The translations under genes were made by a program, and so were the position numbers. Positions 47,127 to 57,898 of a DNA stretch of 64,000 nucleotides are shown in pieces. Position 1 is the first letter of the stretch, and each line of letters begins with the position of its first letter. This DNA comes from Blasia pusilla. Its lineage: Eukaryota; Marchantiophyta; Marchantiopsida; Blasiales. The stretch is taken from positions 19,964,001 through 20,028,000 of the forward strand of contig CM114272.1 of the NCBI GenBank assembly GCA_050084515.1. The letters run 5' to 3'. The notes under the pieces were generated by a model. That model had not been told where the DNA came from. It worked only from the letters and a program-made list of their open reading frames with translations, and did not search any database.

Positions 47127-47480
47127 ATTCCATTATGGATCCAGGTCGTCAATCACCGACATTGAGGCATGATGATTGATCGAGGTTGACCGTGGTCAAA
47201 AAGATAGGCATGCCACGGGAAACCTTTCCTACATTTGTGAGTTTTCCCACTTCCTATGCAAATAAGAAGGCCGGTCCTGACTTGGTTTGGGATGATTAGG
47301 CACAACGGTTGATGGAGCCCAACGTCGATGAGCGAGAGTGGGCGATGGGATTTCCCACATGAGTGACGGCATTGCCGTCCCTATGAGAGGCATCACGATG
47401 ATATATCCTGAGTTAGGCAATGGACCTGAACTGCTTGACATAGATCATCAGCTTATGAGTAGCTAAGCAACGTCAGATGA
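47118..47480 (+). pseudogene. Copy C methyltransferase remnant (motifs IX-X only)
   Basis: Gag sequence ending GGATCCTGG is joined directly to ATTCCATTATGGATCCAGGT, which in copy D lies nearly 2 kb downstream (61030 to 63013). Remaining parts are the pre-IX stretch, SESGRWDFPH (motif IX) and LGNGPELL-type decay of motif X. Short GGAT(T)CC homology at both ends suggests a deletion by repair. Confidence 0.8.
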
Positions 47481-47749
47481 GGTTATGAGAGGTCATAACT
47501 GTTGCATTGGTGAGCCCCATGCCTACTGAGACGGTTGAGGTAGTGCTTGGGGGAAAGACCTAAGGAGATGAACACACCACGGATGATGAGGAGAGACACT
47601 CTTGTACTTCTTGGGATGTCTTGCAGGTACAACGGGAGGTGGAAACCACACCATCGAGCATGGTTCATAGTACTGCAAGTGGAGGAGATGAGAGTTGGGT
47701 ATAGGAGAGCAGTCAAGTGTTGGTGACCGGGATGGGATTGCACCATAGC

Positions 47750-48600
47750 AACCTCTTATATCCGCCTCGAAGAGTCCTATTGTACGTACTCACGATGGAG
47801 ACTTGGGAGCTAGATATGGGCCCTAAGTTGACACGAGGAGAGCGGCGCCCTATACATCACTTATAGGAGTTGTTTTGCTTTCAACATGCAGGATTTGGGT
47901 ATGATGTCTAGCGATACGCCAATCTTTTGATGACCCTACAGTTACAGTGATATGGAGAGGGATCTGATTCAAAGCCGGAGCCATGACTTGGTTGGAGCAA
48001 GACTAGTGGAGATGTCGCATGGGTAGTATGCATCTATCATTTTCAAGCCCGCCAAGAAGGATGTGCATGGCATCTGGACAAATCTGTGGGAAATCTTTGA
48101 TGTTATTGGCCATGCAAAGATCTTTAGTTTGTTGGATCTTCAAGCCGGACATCATCAATTGCCTATCAAAATATTGGAGGACAAGCAGAAGACGGAATTC
48201 TGGGGCATCAATCCTCACAGAAAGGATTGTTTGTACTAGTGGTGTTTCTTACCATTTGGGTTAAAGAATGCTCCGACTAAGTTTCACAGGGTCATGGATA
48301 GGATCTTGGCATATTTGGATTTTTCTAGGTCTTATATTGATAATATCATAGTCATGAGCGACATCTGGAGGAGTTATTTTGACAATTGCAATTACATGGG
48401 CTGAAGATATATCCAAGCAAGTGCAAGTTCTTCTACGATCTGATTGAGTACTTGGTTCACACGATATACCCAAGTGGCCTTAGTGTGCAACATACGAAGT
48501 TAGAGGCCATTTCATGCATGCCACACACTATAGATGCGATTCGAGGAAGAGCATCAATGGGATGGGCTAACTTCTATCAACGGTACATCAATGATTTCAA
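47750..48600 (+). pseudogene. Copy C reverse transcriptase
   Basis: GHAKIFSLLDLQAGHHQLPI, FWGINPHRKDCLY, LPFGLKNAPTKFHRVMDRIL and SRSYIDNIIV: the catalytic second Asp is Asn. The region coding PINRQ-type sequence upstream is shortened. The thumb (LKIYPSKCKFFYDLIEYLVH) continues in an open frame from 48386. Confidence 0.87.
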
Positions 48601-49150
48601 ATTGATTGCAAAGCCACTAATCTTGCTAACCAAGGTGGATCACGAGTGGCAGTGGGGGGATGAGCAAGGGAGAGCATTTCAACTGCTCATGGACATATTG
48701 ACGTGCTCGCCCATATTGAGGAGACTGATTAGAGGTCTCTCATCGGTCTTCAGAATTGGCATTCCTTTCCAATTACATACAAATTGGAGCATGTTGGGGC
48801 TTGGAGCGGTGCTTACCCAATATGACGATGAGGGTAGAGAGTTTGTGGTGGCTTACGCTAGTCGCTTGAATTACACTGCAGAGGCAAAGTATAGCTTCTC
48901 TGAGAGCAAGTGCTTGGCTGCAGTGTGAGTTGTTGCACATTTTAGGTGTTATCTATTTGGCAACCCCTTTACCATCATCATTGATCATGAGCCACTTAAG
49001 TGGTTGATGGAGTATGACAAGATTACAAGGAAGCTTGCAAGGTGGACTCTGTTGTTGCGGGAGTATGATTTCTAGGTGGTGCATAGTCATGGGACGCTCA
49101 ACTAGGATGCAAATGGGTTGAGTCATAACCCATGCTGGAGTTAGCGAGAT
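48600..49150 (+). pseudogene. Copy C RNase H
   Basis: The open frame 48386-48928 continues from RT: WQWGDEQGRAFQLLMDILTC, then IPFQLHTNWSMLGLGAVLTQ (catalytic Asp is Asn), then YSFSESKCLAAV and a stop, then FTIIIDHEPLKWLM. A short extra segment (about 48735-48765, GLSSVFRIGI) is absent from copies A and B. Confidence 0.85.
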
Positions 49151-49399
49151 GCGACTGGAGCTCGTTGGCATGGCGATGGTGTCAGGATGGCATGCGTTAG
49201 CCTATTTAGCCTTGTTAGCTACGGAGAGCCAGATTGTTGAGACTTCGATATCGAGGTCTGATGGAGAGTCCTTAGATCTAGAGGCCGATGAGGAGGCAAA
49301 AAATGGCCGAGATATTCACGAGGATGGAGTAGTCTTGGAATTTATGCGTACTAGCAGCGTCGCGAGCACAGTGGGTGCTAGAGAGTGAGATTGGATGCT

Positions 49400-50480
49400 A
49401 CAGCAAGCTTGACGGTTTTTGTGGGAGGGGACACATGTGTTGCGAGTTTGGAAGGATGTTAGAGTATGTGTTATGCCTCATCCTTTACAGAGAGCACATT
49501 TGGTGTGGCATGCCTACGAGGAGTTGGGTCATTTTGGAGTGAAGCGGACGTACAACTTGCTCCAGATACAATATTGGTGGCGAGGTATACAGACTGACGT
49601 TCAGAGATTTGTTGCTAGGTACAAGGTATGTGATCAGGATTGAGCATCGTTTAATGCTACGTTCATTTGCATCCACTTCCGATCATGGGTTTAGGTTATA
49701 GATGAAGTTTGGATTTTGAAGGAACTTTAACTTTGATGGAGCGCCATAGTCGTTATGTCTTGGTGATGGTCGAACACTTCTCAAAGTGGATGAAGTTGGT
49801 TGCATTACGTGACAAAGCGAGTGAGGGAGTAGCGTATGCCTTCCTAGATCGAGTGATGAGTCATTATGGTGCCTTACTTGAGGTGTTGACAGATCTAAAC
49901 TAGGGTACGAAGTTTGGCGGGGAGTTTCAGGCATTGTGTGATCAGACGCCAATCAACCACCACACCACTTTGCAAGATTATCTTGAGGCAGATGGACTAG
50001 CAGGGAGCATTGTGCAGAGGAAAAAGAGAGGTTTACGTAAGTATGGCTTGCAGAGAGATCACCTAGGAGATTGGGACCTCCAGTTGCTGTGGTTGGCGAT
50101 GAGATACAGATTCAGTAGGTAGACATCCTTAGCGTCTTTCTCACCGTATTTATTTCTTTATGGCCGAAAGCAAGATTTACTTGCGGCCATTTTTTATGAT
50201 GTTGGTGAGGTGTTGAACCTTGATCAACATCAGGTATAGATGTGGGCATATTCTCATAGGGCTGAGTTGTTTCGAAGAGCGATGCCCATGGCGTTTCAGA
50301 ACTAGGCGATTGTGCAACATCGGGATATGATGAGGTATGCAACTATTCCGAGAGGTGGTTACCTACCTACTATCTGGAGATTTCATCAAGGAGACTATGG
50401 CTACTTGCAACAAAGGGCACCCATGACGTTGGATGTGATTGCAAGACAAATCATCTTGAGAGGGCGTGAGGTTTTGCCAT
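49400..50480 (+). pseudogene. Copy C integrase
   Basis: HHCC: HAYEELGHFGVKRTYNLLQI and then YKVCDQD (first Cys of the pair is Tyr). Core: ERHSRYVLVMVEHFSKWMKL (49740 onward), VLTDLN followed by a stop (expected TDQG), FQALCDQTPINHHTTLQDYL, LQRDHLGDWDLQLLWLAMRY. C-terminal part ends with FHQGDYGYLQQRAPMTLDVI at about 50390-50440. Confidence 0.85.
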
Positions 50481-50589
50481 CTAGTGCTCTCTTATTGGAT
50501 GGACGCGATGGTATAGTTTGGAAGGACCATGTGCGTTATGTGACCTTCCTAAAATTGACGGTATAGTTGATCCGAGCTTAGCAATAGTT

Positions 50590-50740
50590 GATGAAGACTT
50601 ACGATGTATGTTGTGTGGTTCCGCTCGTGGTGCAACCACTATGCTAGTCTGTGATGGATGTTCGAGAGATGGCATATGGCATGTCTGATGCCATCTCTCA
50701 CCAGGGTTCTTCAAGGACGATGGATGTGCCCTAGATGTAC
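50590..50740 (+). pseudogene. Copy C PHD finger
   Basis: LRCMLCGSARGATTMLVCDG followed by CSR, then a one-base loss shifts the frame within the W-H-M-x-C segment. In the other frame GRWMCPRCT closes the finger with both final Cys. This copy shows all Cys ligands that copy B lacks. It lies between integrase and the 3' LTR. Confidence 0.83.
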
Positions 50741-51052
50741 ATAAAATAGGTATTTATAGATTCTGACTTTATCTATGACATGGATAACAAGAAGGCGACT
50801 TACGATTGGGCCACATTAGCACCTGACTTTTTTGCTCTTAGCGTCCTAGAGATGTATGCCATGGTAGATAGGGATAGATGGCTATCTAGAGTTGGAGGGA
50901 CCTAACCACCCACTAGGGAGGCAATTAGAGATATTTTGGTACTTTTCATCTTATTTTGTGGATTCCATTAATAAGCATGGGGTCGTGTGTGTTTGTATGT
51001 GCATTTGATGAGAGCGATGTATGTTGTATAGTGATGTGTATGCGTACAACGG

Positions 51053-51515
51053 TTATTATGTATTTTAGGATAGATCGGCGAGATCTAGTAGAGAGCCTTT
51101 ACAAGTAGTGGAGGATAGCCTCAAGAGGTCGAGGATGACTTGATGAGGCCACGGGTAACCTGAGAGAGCATGTTTCCCCTTCGTTTCAGCTCATTTGGAG
51201 CCATACATAAAAAAAGTTTCTATTTCAGGTAAGTTTTCATATTATGCTTAGTTGAATTTCCACTTTTGGAAGTGGCCCTTGACCCACCAAAGTAGGTTAA
51301 GAGCCAAGGAGGTGACCTGCAAGCATAGATTATCGTGGAGAGAGCTTTGGAGAGAGCTTTGGAGAGAGCTTTGGAGAGGGAAGGGGGTATACTTCCAAGA
51401 GCGAGAGTTTGAGAGCTCATTCTCTCTTTGTTGAACCTCTTGGCATGAGGCGATAGAGCTACGAGAGAGAGCATATTTGAGAGACCTTTTTGATGGAGAG
51501 ACCCACTTGATTTAT
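51053..51515 (+). repeat. 3' LTR of copy C
   Basis: Plus orientation, starting near TATTTTAGGATAGATCGGCG, which equals the start of the other LTRs. It contains three direct GGAGAGAGCTTT units (51340-51378). It is shorter and more decayed than the LTRs of copies A, B and D, and the ends are approximate. Confidence 0.75.
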
Positions 51516-52826
51516 TCACACTCAAAATGGTGTGACTTGGGGAAGACGCACTATCTAAGTTTGCAAGTGTTATGCGAGTCTATAGAGCCAAAAAGTACTC
51601 ACAATGAAGCCTAAAAAGGTGCAATCTAACCCTAGGGGCAAGACAAGATCCTTGATAGAGACCAAGACCAAGAGGCCAAAAATGATGCCATTACTATGTA
51701 TTTGCATCTACTTAGGTTGCATGAGAGTCTTGTAGGCATGGGGGTTCCTCTAACCCGAAGTTAGAGGGTGAGTCTTGATAGGGTTTTACCACATTGATGT
51801 CAATCATTATTGAGTGGATTGTCCAATCTACTCTCCCACATGTGGAGACATGTGTGTCTATGTTGGAGGAGGATATGCGCATGCATCACCTCTCCCAAAT
51901 GCAAGCAGTGGGTTTATGACGGGCTCCTATTCCATCGCACCATTCAACAATGCGAGGGATTGATGTGGTGGAGGTAGAGGTAGGGTTGGCTAAGGGGGGC
52001 GAGGCAATAAGTTTACCCCTAGAGGAGTGGGGGCATGCAAGAGTCAAAGCTTTGAGGAACATCATGTTGAGAACCTCAAGGTTTCTATCTACAGATGAGA
52101 TGAAGAGTTTTCTTTGCCTCATCGTGTGACACATGTTTTTTTCCTTAAACCATTTTATTACTGCCAAATGTCACATGCCAAACCTAAAAATGACAAATGC
52201 CTTCAAATAATATAAACTCAAATATCAAACTAGTAATTTGTTACGCCTCCGATGCACTACATCAAATGAATGAAAATAAAAAGACATAATATATGGAGAA
52301 TAATAATGGAAGGCATTGGAAACATGCTAAATTTTGAGAACTTAACATCCAAAAAATGGCAAAATAATTATCAATAAATATTTATGAAAAATTAAAACTA
52401 GAAACATGAGAGAGATTAAGGAGCAGTTCATCAAGATTGGGAAAATTTACAAAGTAAAAAAGTTAATCACTATAACCTTATCCTCCTGATGCCTTTTTAA
52501 CTTAGTATACAAGCATTTGTAAAATCACTGAAACCACTTTATTATAAAATAAACCTCAAAAGAGGACAAAGCATTTGTAAAAGAGAAATCAAGACTTGAC
52601 AAACTTCTTACGGGGTATTCACTCGTAGATTCGGAACCTGAGTTCACAGAAAATTTAAACATTAAATACAAGCCAAACAGAGGAGAAAATGGGAAACTAA
52701 CTAGCATTCGACATCTTCCCCGTAGACTATGAAAAGAGAAATGAAAATCTGGCGAGGATTACGAAAAGACCAATGAGAGGACGAGCAACGACTCCAACAG
52801 ACTGCGAGATGGAAGATGATCTTCGC
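51516..52826. other. Intergenic DNA, no gene supported
   Basis: No recognisable domain on either strand. From about 52140 the sequence becomes AT-rich. Confidence 0.5.
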
Positions 52827-52899
52827 TGGAGATGCGGGGAATCGATCCCCGTGCCTCTCGCATGCTAAGCGAGCGCTCTACCATCTGAGCTACATCCCC
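52827..52899 (-). tRNA. tRNA-Ala (AGC)
   Basis: The minus strand folds as a complete cloverleaf of 73 nt: acceptor GGGGATG with CATCTCC, D arm TAGCTCAGATGGTAGAGC, anticodon arm CTCGC-TTAGCAT-GCGAG, T arm CGGGG-ATCGATT-CCCCG, discriminator A. The G3:U70 pair, the identity mark of alanine tRNAs, is present. No intron. The CCA is not encoded. Confidence 0.97.
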
Positions 52900-54300
52900 A
52901 TTTACTTTGACAGCGTAAGAAACAACATATTTATAACTTAATTATAGTCCTGAACAAAACTTGGATTTCCTCTTCCTAGCTTTTTTTTCTTCATGGCTTT
53001 ACAGACATAACTAAGAGGAACAGAATAATTCCTCCATGCAGTACTCAAATAGCGTACGGATTGGTCGCTGGAACAGCTAGAAAAAAAAGCGTCTTAGCCT
53101 AGTAAGGGTGTATTTTCTTTAAAGTAAAAAATTAATGAATAATGGTAAATATAACGGGGAGAACTAATGATGAAAGTTGTTAATACGTGCTAGGAAAGAA
53201 ACGGTTTAGTTTACTAAGAAGATTAATCGACTACTTTGGGAAACTGATAGAACTCCGTAGAAACGTGGAAAGCCTTATTTATTTAGATTCTTACGTGTGC
53301 TCGTGCTGGAATAATTTTTTTTGGAATTTTTAAATCTAACCCCACTTTCTTTTTTTCTTTCTTTTTCCTTAAGTTATATCTACCCTACTTTGAGAATGGT
53401 CATTTTTTTTAATATGATGATGTTATAGTATTTTGCTTCATCCGTGAAAAGGGTTTGTTTGTAGGGGTATCTAAAACCTCTCACATGCAACTTTAAATGT
53501 TTCCCTTCGATTTTAAAAAAAAACCACAAGAAATCTAACGGTGCTTCTAAGTTATCACAAGTTCCAAGGAAACATGGCACGATCTCTATTCAATGGGGCT
53601 TCTCAAAGGAGACCTAAGAGTGATTTTCCATCAAGAAGTCTTTTCTTTTTTAGATTTTTTTTTGGAAAATTGCACAATAGGAAAGAGGAGAAGGTTCTTC
53701 TTATTGGGGACTTTTTGCCATGACCCCTCTTTAGGTAGTTTTGGATACCCAAAGAAGCATCCCATTGCAAACAAGAATGCAGCCCTGACACGATTTTAGG
53801 GGAACAAGAACGGGTAAAAAATTACGGATTTTCGGCTAGGTGACGTAAATATAAAAGCGTAACCGGTTCTGAGACTCCGGGATAAGATGCATAGTAGGGT
53901 GGGGATTGAGTAACAAACATGAGTCGTGGGTTGAATTGTAACAAAAGTGGGTAAGAGGTCAGTATCTAAATGAATTGAAGTAAGTTGATCCGATGTGCAT
54001 GGCGGTAACATAGGTAAATGTCTAGACATGTTGCGTGTTGATTATGCTTGTAATTGTGGTGTGTACAAATTTTTGAGTCCGCTGAAGGAGTAAATGGTTT
54101 CTCATCTTGCCCCCTCAGTTCAGGCTCCTCAAGGAGCTTGGATGATTGCACAGCTCTTGAACCTTTTTCATCCAAGATTTGGCTTACTTTACTGGCCTTT
54201 TGTGGGTCCAAGTTTTCACCATTCTAGGATAGCGATGGGAAACCATTGCCTAAAACTACCTCCGCCATTTCAACTTGGCGATTTCATGTCTATCTATCGT
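52900..54300. other. Intergenic DNA, no gene supported
   Basis: AT-rich to about 53800 with long T and A runs. Short frames show no conserved features. Confidence 0.5.
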
Positions 54301-54480
54301 TTAAGAGAGATAGATTGTACTCACTAAGTAGTGCTTGTCGTAGCCTTGCAACCATAGACCTAGTTTGACGATGCAAGAGGGTGTACTCATTAAGTAGTGT
54401 CTGTCGTATCCTTGTGACCATAGACTCTACGCCCTGGTTGGACGGTGCTTGAGACTGAGATGGGTATAGAGAGAGGAGCA
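54301..54480 (+). repeat. Interspersed repeat shared with intron 2 of the ligase gene
   Basis: Two tandem units: TACTCACTAAGTAGTGCTTG (54318) and TACTCATTAAGTAGTGTCTG (54382), each followed by TCGTA(G/T)CCTTG and ACCATAGAC, then CCTGGTTGGACGGTGCTTGA. The same lines occur at 19500-19790. Confidence 0.6.
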
Positions 54481-54855
54481 AGTGAAGAAGGTACCATATG
54501 AGAGGAGGGAGACACTCTCATATAGTGTGAGTGCTGACCAAACAACGTGTTGGTGCGGAGTTTCCAAGATTCAACCAAGAAACTCTTCACCACACTATCT
54601 GGTTTACCTCATTGGGATCCCCACTAACCATTACTTACCAGTGCAACAGCTTTGGGCAATGAATCAAGGCTATTGAATGTGTTGAACAATTTTGATGTTA
54701 CCAGCTTAGCAATATCAACATATGCTCTTGCTCTGTATGTTGTGAATTTTGCGCAAGAGACCAAGTAATGACTAAAGGTGTAACAAGAGTTCGACCCTAG
54801 CAAACACAATCTAGACGTAATGCATAATATTTAGGAAAATGTATGTGAGAACCTA

Positions 54856-55721
54856 TTGAGGTCTTTTCTGGGGAGAAGGACACAACAACAGTGCGATTGG
54901 ATCTCAAGGAGAGTGGAATATGCTCTCAATTGTGGAGCACCTGTCTCTATGTTGTTGAGTGTATCCTCCCCTCACCTAATCGCCAGACCACCTTCAAGGG
55001 AGGGTGCACCCTCTCCGAAGCTGGTCACTATTGTGCCTTCGCCTCCAATTCTTCCACAGGTTGCCAAGGGTGTTCATATAGTAAGAGGACAAGATATAGC
55101 TGTTGGCATTGCACCAACTGGTCCAAGGGAAAAGGGAGGCATAAAAGAGGTTAATGTTATTGTGTTTGCAGGTGACCCTTTGAGTTCAGGTATGTGAGTT
55201 TAGAGCTATGTTATGCACTTTACTTTGAAGTTGCTGAAGAATCATGATCTATTTGAAAGAGTGGTTAAAGTTTCTTGTTGATTGTGATTGTAGAGACTAT
55301 AGATGTGGCCCTGACCATTGTAGGCAAGCGCAAGGGTAGGACATCATGGAGATGCAATTTGGAGGCCATGGTATTTTCAAAGGAGAATGAAGACAGTGTA
55401 GGGATGCTGGGGAGTGGTGGACCAATGGAGTTGGATCATTTGGATCTTCTGCAAAAGCCAACTGTAGTGAGAAGAGCGACACTCAGGAAGAGGACTCGAG
55501 AGGCTACTAAGCCGGTGTTGAAATCTGTTGTGCCTCCGTTGCAGCAATTGATGTCACGTGAGAATCCCTTTGTGGTTGTAGGTTGTGGAAGCTTGCATGA
55601 TATTTGTTCTACTTTCCATGGACATGACATTCCAGATGGGCATTATGTTCTCCATTTGAGAGAGGTCTACAAGAAGAAATATATATTGCCATTTCCAAAT
55701 ATGGCTGACGATCCACCGTAG
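54856..55721 (+). CDS. Possible two-exon gene, unknown function
   Basis: Not recognised. Exons 54856-55189 and 55294-55721 join in frame across an intron with CAG|GTATGT donor and TGTAG acceptor, giving 253 residues. The first exon is rich in Pro and Ser (VPSPPILPQVAKGVHIVRGQ). Across the junction the frame reads SSGETIDVALTIVGKRKGRT. The second exon has a basic stretch (TLRKRTREATKP) and a hydrophobic/Gly run (NPFVVVGCGSLHDICS), ending YILPFPNMADDPP. No signal peptide or membrane segment. The start Met is only the first in frame, and further exons upstream are possible. The open, matched frames on both sides of a good intron are the main support. It could be a captured gene inside a transposon, since a CACTA-like end lies just downstream. 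Confidence 0.4.
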
Positions 55722-55806
55722 ATTTATGTTGGAGATGCCATTGATAGCGTAGTATTATGGTAATCTCATCTTGGTATGCCTTCTCAGAAGTAGAGACACC
55801 TTTGCT

Positions 55807-55890
55807 TTATGAATGTCTTAGCATCTAAAAAACCCCCCTTAATTTTGAGCTATTCACAGGGGGGTTTTTTAGATGCTAAGACATTCATAA
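55807..55890. repeat. Perfect inverted repeat, 33-bp arms, 18-nt loop
   Basis: 55807-55839 is the exact reverse complement of 55858-55890. The arm begins TTATGAATGTCTTAGCATC and ends AACCCCCCT. The loop is TAATTTTGAGCTATTCAC. It lies 85 bases after the stop of the possible two-exon gene. Confidence 0.97.
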
Positions 55891-55903
55891 GTGGGTTTTT
55901 GTA

Positions 55904-57129
55904 CTCACTAGTAGAAGAACCTTCCCTATGACACCCCTCATGAGTGTGGCCATTTCCATATACTTGTAACTTTTGTAATAAGAAGTAGAGTAAATTGATA
56001 TTTGTGTTTCTGCTTTGAGTGTGATAGTTGAAATGTACTTGGACTTTCATGTATCAATTTTGAGGAACTCAAAGGGGGAGCTTGTACTTCGTAGAGAAAC
56101 TCATAAGTAGATTCTGTATTCTTCCATTGATGAGGGAAATTGAAAAGAACTCGGGCTTGGTTTTAATGTAAGTCTATATTTTTCATATAAGCATAATTCA
56201 CTATTTAATAGGCATTCTTCTAATATAAGTAGATAGTCCATTTGAGGGTGAATGGATACACTTTGTAGCTTTGGACCTATGGCCACAATTGGATGTAAGA
56301 AGCATTTGCTACCTCTATCTTTCAATAGTCAAGGATTCTGACTGTGAAAACTGATCAGATGCTACAAGAGGGGTGGGTTGATACATGAGTAATTTGCTTG
56401 TATGTTTTCACACGATGCTGAGAGCATTAAGGGTGTACTTAGAGCAGAATGGCATTTCCATTGCATGGATGTAAGAGTAGTACTGATAGGTGTAGGGAGG
56501 ATAGGTAGGAAGGAGTGATTTATATTCATGGATATAAAATGGATTTAAATGCCAATTTCATGTACATATTTCTGTCAGAAATAAAATAGGCGTGTCATAC
56601 ACAATGACTGGTTATAGTTGTTGTGTTACTTTATTTGCATATTATTTGTTAGTGAATAGGATTGTAAATGACATGGACAAGTCATTTTAATGACTCTTAG
56701 TCATTTTTTTGTGATGCATTAAGTCATTATTTATTACTGTGAGTAGTCATTCAAAGTCACTCTTAATGACTCATCTAGTCATTCTAAATGACTTGTCTGG
56801 TCATTCTTTATGACTTGTCCAGTCACTATTTATGACTCGCCTAGTCACTCATTATGACTAGACAAGTCATTCCTTATGACTTTTCTAGTCATTTTTTATG
56901 ACTTAACATAGTCATAAACAATGACTAGGTGAAGTCATAATTAGTGACTATGTTGAGTAACAAAAATGTGACTCGAATATGACTACCCTCGGTTTCGGTA
57001 AATAACTTATATGACTAGGAGTAATTTTTATTACTATAGTCTGGTTAATTAACTATTGAGTCTCACAGGCCCGGTTTGAGTAACATCTAGTCATTTTTTT
57101 AAGTCATCCAGGGGAGTTTTGTATTAGTG
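55904..57129. mobile_element. Candidate CACTA-type DNA transposon remnant
   Basis: The right end (reverse complement from 57129) reads CACTAATACAAAACTCCCCT; a candidate left end at about 55905 reads CACTAGTAGAAGAACCTTCC. CACTA elements have such termini and sub-terminal short repeats, and here a dense TGACT/AGTCA array lies next to the right end. No transposase is seen, so it would be non-autonomous. I see no matching 3-bp target duplication, and the left end is uncertain. Confidence 0.45.
56675..57108. repeat. Array of alternating AGTCA / TGACT motifs
   Basis: About twenty-five copies of AGTCAtt or its complement aATGACT, often as small palindromes (AGTCATTCTAAATGACT, AGTCACTATTTATGACT) about 20 bases apart. 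Densest at 56750-56920. Confidence 0.9.
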
Positions 57130-57368
57130 GGCGACTTAGCTTGTTACATGTTCGATTCGCAGGTGGAGTGATCGAGCAACGGCCAAGAGAGATGGCGACA
57201 TTAGCAGCATTCAGCAACGCCATCATTTGGCATAGTCATTTGATTGAGGGGCATATCCATATAAAGGAGATATCCTCGCCTAACACTTCTAGGAAGAGGA
57301 GTTTTATGATAGCCATATCATTCCATGGAGGAGAGGTGCCATTGTGGGGCTCGAGTGAGGAGCCGATG
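57129..57368 (+). pseudogene. Copy F: fragment of the methyltransferase N-terminal linker
   Basis: VRFAGGVIEQRPREMATLAA, FSNAIIWHSHLIEGHIHIKE and GGEVPLWGSSEEP match copy D 62020-62245. It ends at the LTR of copy D, which inserted into it, and starts at the CACTA-like end. Confidence 0.85.
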
Positions 57369-57898
57369 TGTCACATCTTTTAGGATAGATCAGTGAGATC
57401 TAGTAGAGCGCCTTTATGAGTAGTGGAGGACATGCTCAATAGGTTGAGGATGACTTGCTGAGGCCCCGGGAAACCTGAGAGAACTGCTTTCCCTCTCTCA
57501 GGTTTCCCTTCGTTTTGGCTCATTTGGAGCCATATTAAGGAACTTACTATTTTAGGTAAGTACCATTTTGAGTATATGATCGAGTTTCTATTTTTGATAA
57601 GTGCCCCTTGGACTCCTACATCAGGTCAAGAGCCAAGGAGGTGACCTGGGAGAATAGGTTATCATGGAGAGAGCTTGGGAGAGGGGAGGGGTAAACCTGA
57701 AGGAGAGAGAGCTTGAGAGCTCATTCTCTCTTTGTTGAACCTCTTGGCATGAGGGAGCGGAGCTATGGTCCCTTGCCTTGTGGGTGTAATCCAAGCCTCT
57801 CATTAGGAGAGAAGGTTTGGTTTGACATGAGAGAGAGTGCATACCTTTGAGAGCTATGGTGTGAGATGGTGTAGAGAGAGATTGGATCTTACTTTACA
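57369..57898 (+). repeat. 5' LTR of copy D
   Basis: 530 bp from TGTCACATCTTTTAGGATAG to GGATCTTACTTTACA. The following bases, AAGAGACAATGAGAG, do not resemble a usual tRNA primer site. Confidence 0.83.

Larger units (their letters stand above)
45269..51515 (+). mobile_element. Family 1 retrotransposon, copy C, with internal deletion
   Basis: Plus-strand element: leader (45290-46390), middle Gag (46390-47118), the last part of the methyltransferase (47127-47480), RT, RNase H, integrase, PHD finger and a 3' LTR. The Gag N-terminus, protease and methyltransferase motifs I-VIII are absent. Stops are frequent. The leader shares the AGGGATTGATTATGGGGGCG line with copy D. Confidence 0.85.

Noticed and set aside
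53380-54330. Several 60-80 codon frames on both strands
   Set aside because: Low-complexity Phe/Leu-rich translations of T-rich DNA; no support.
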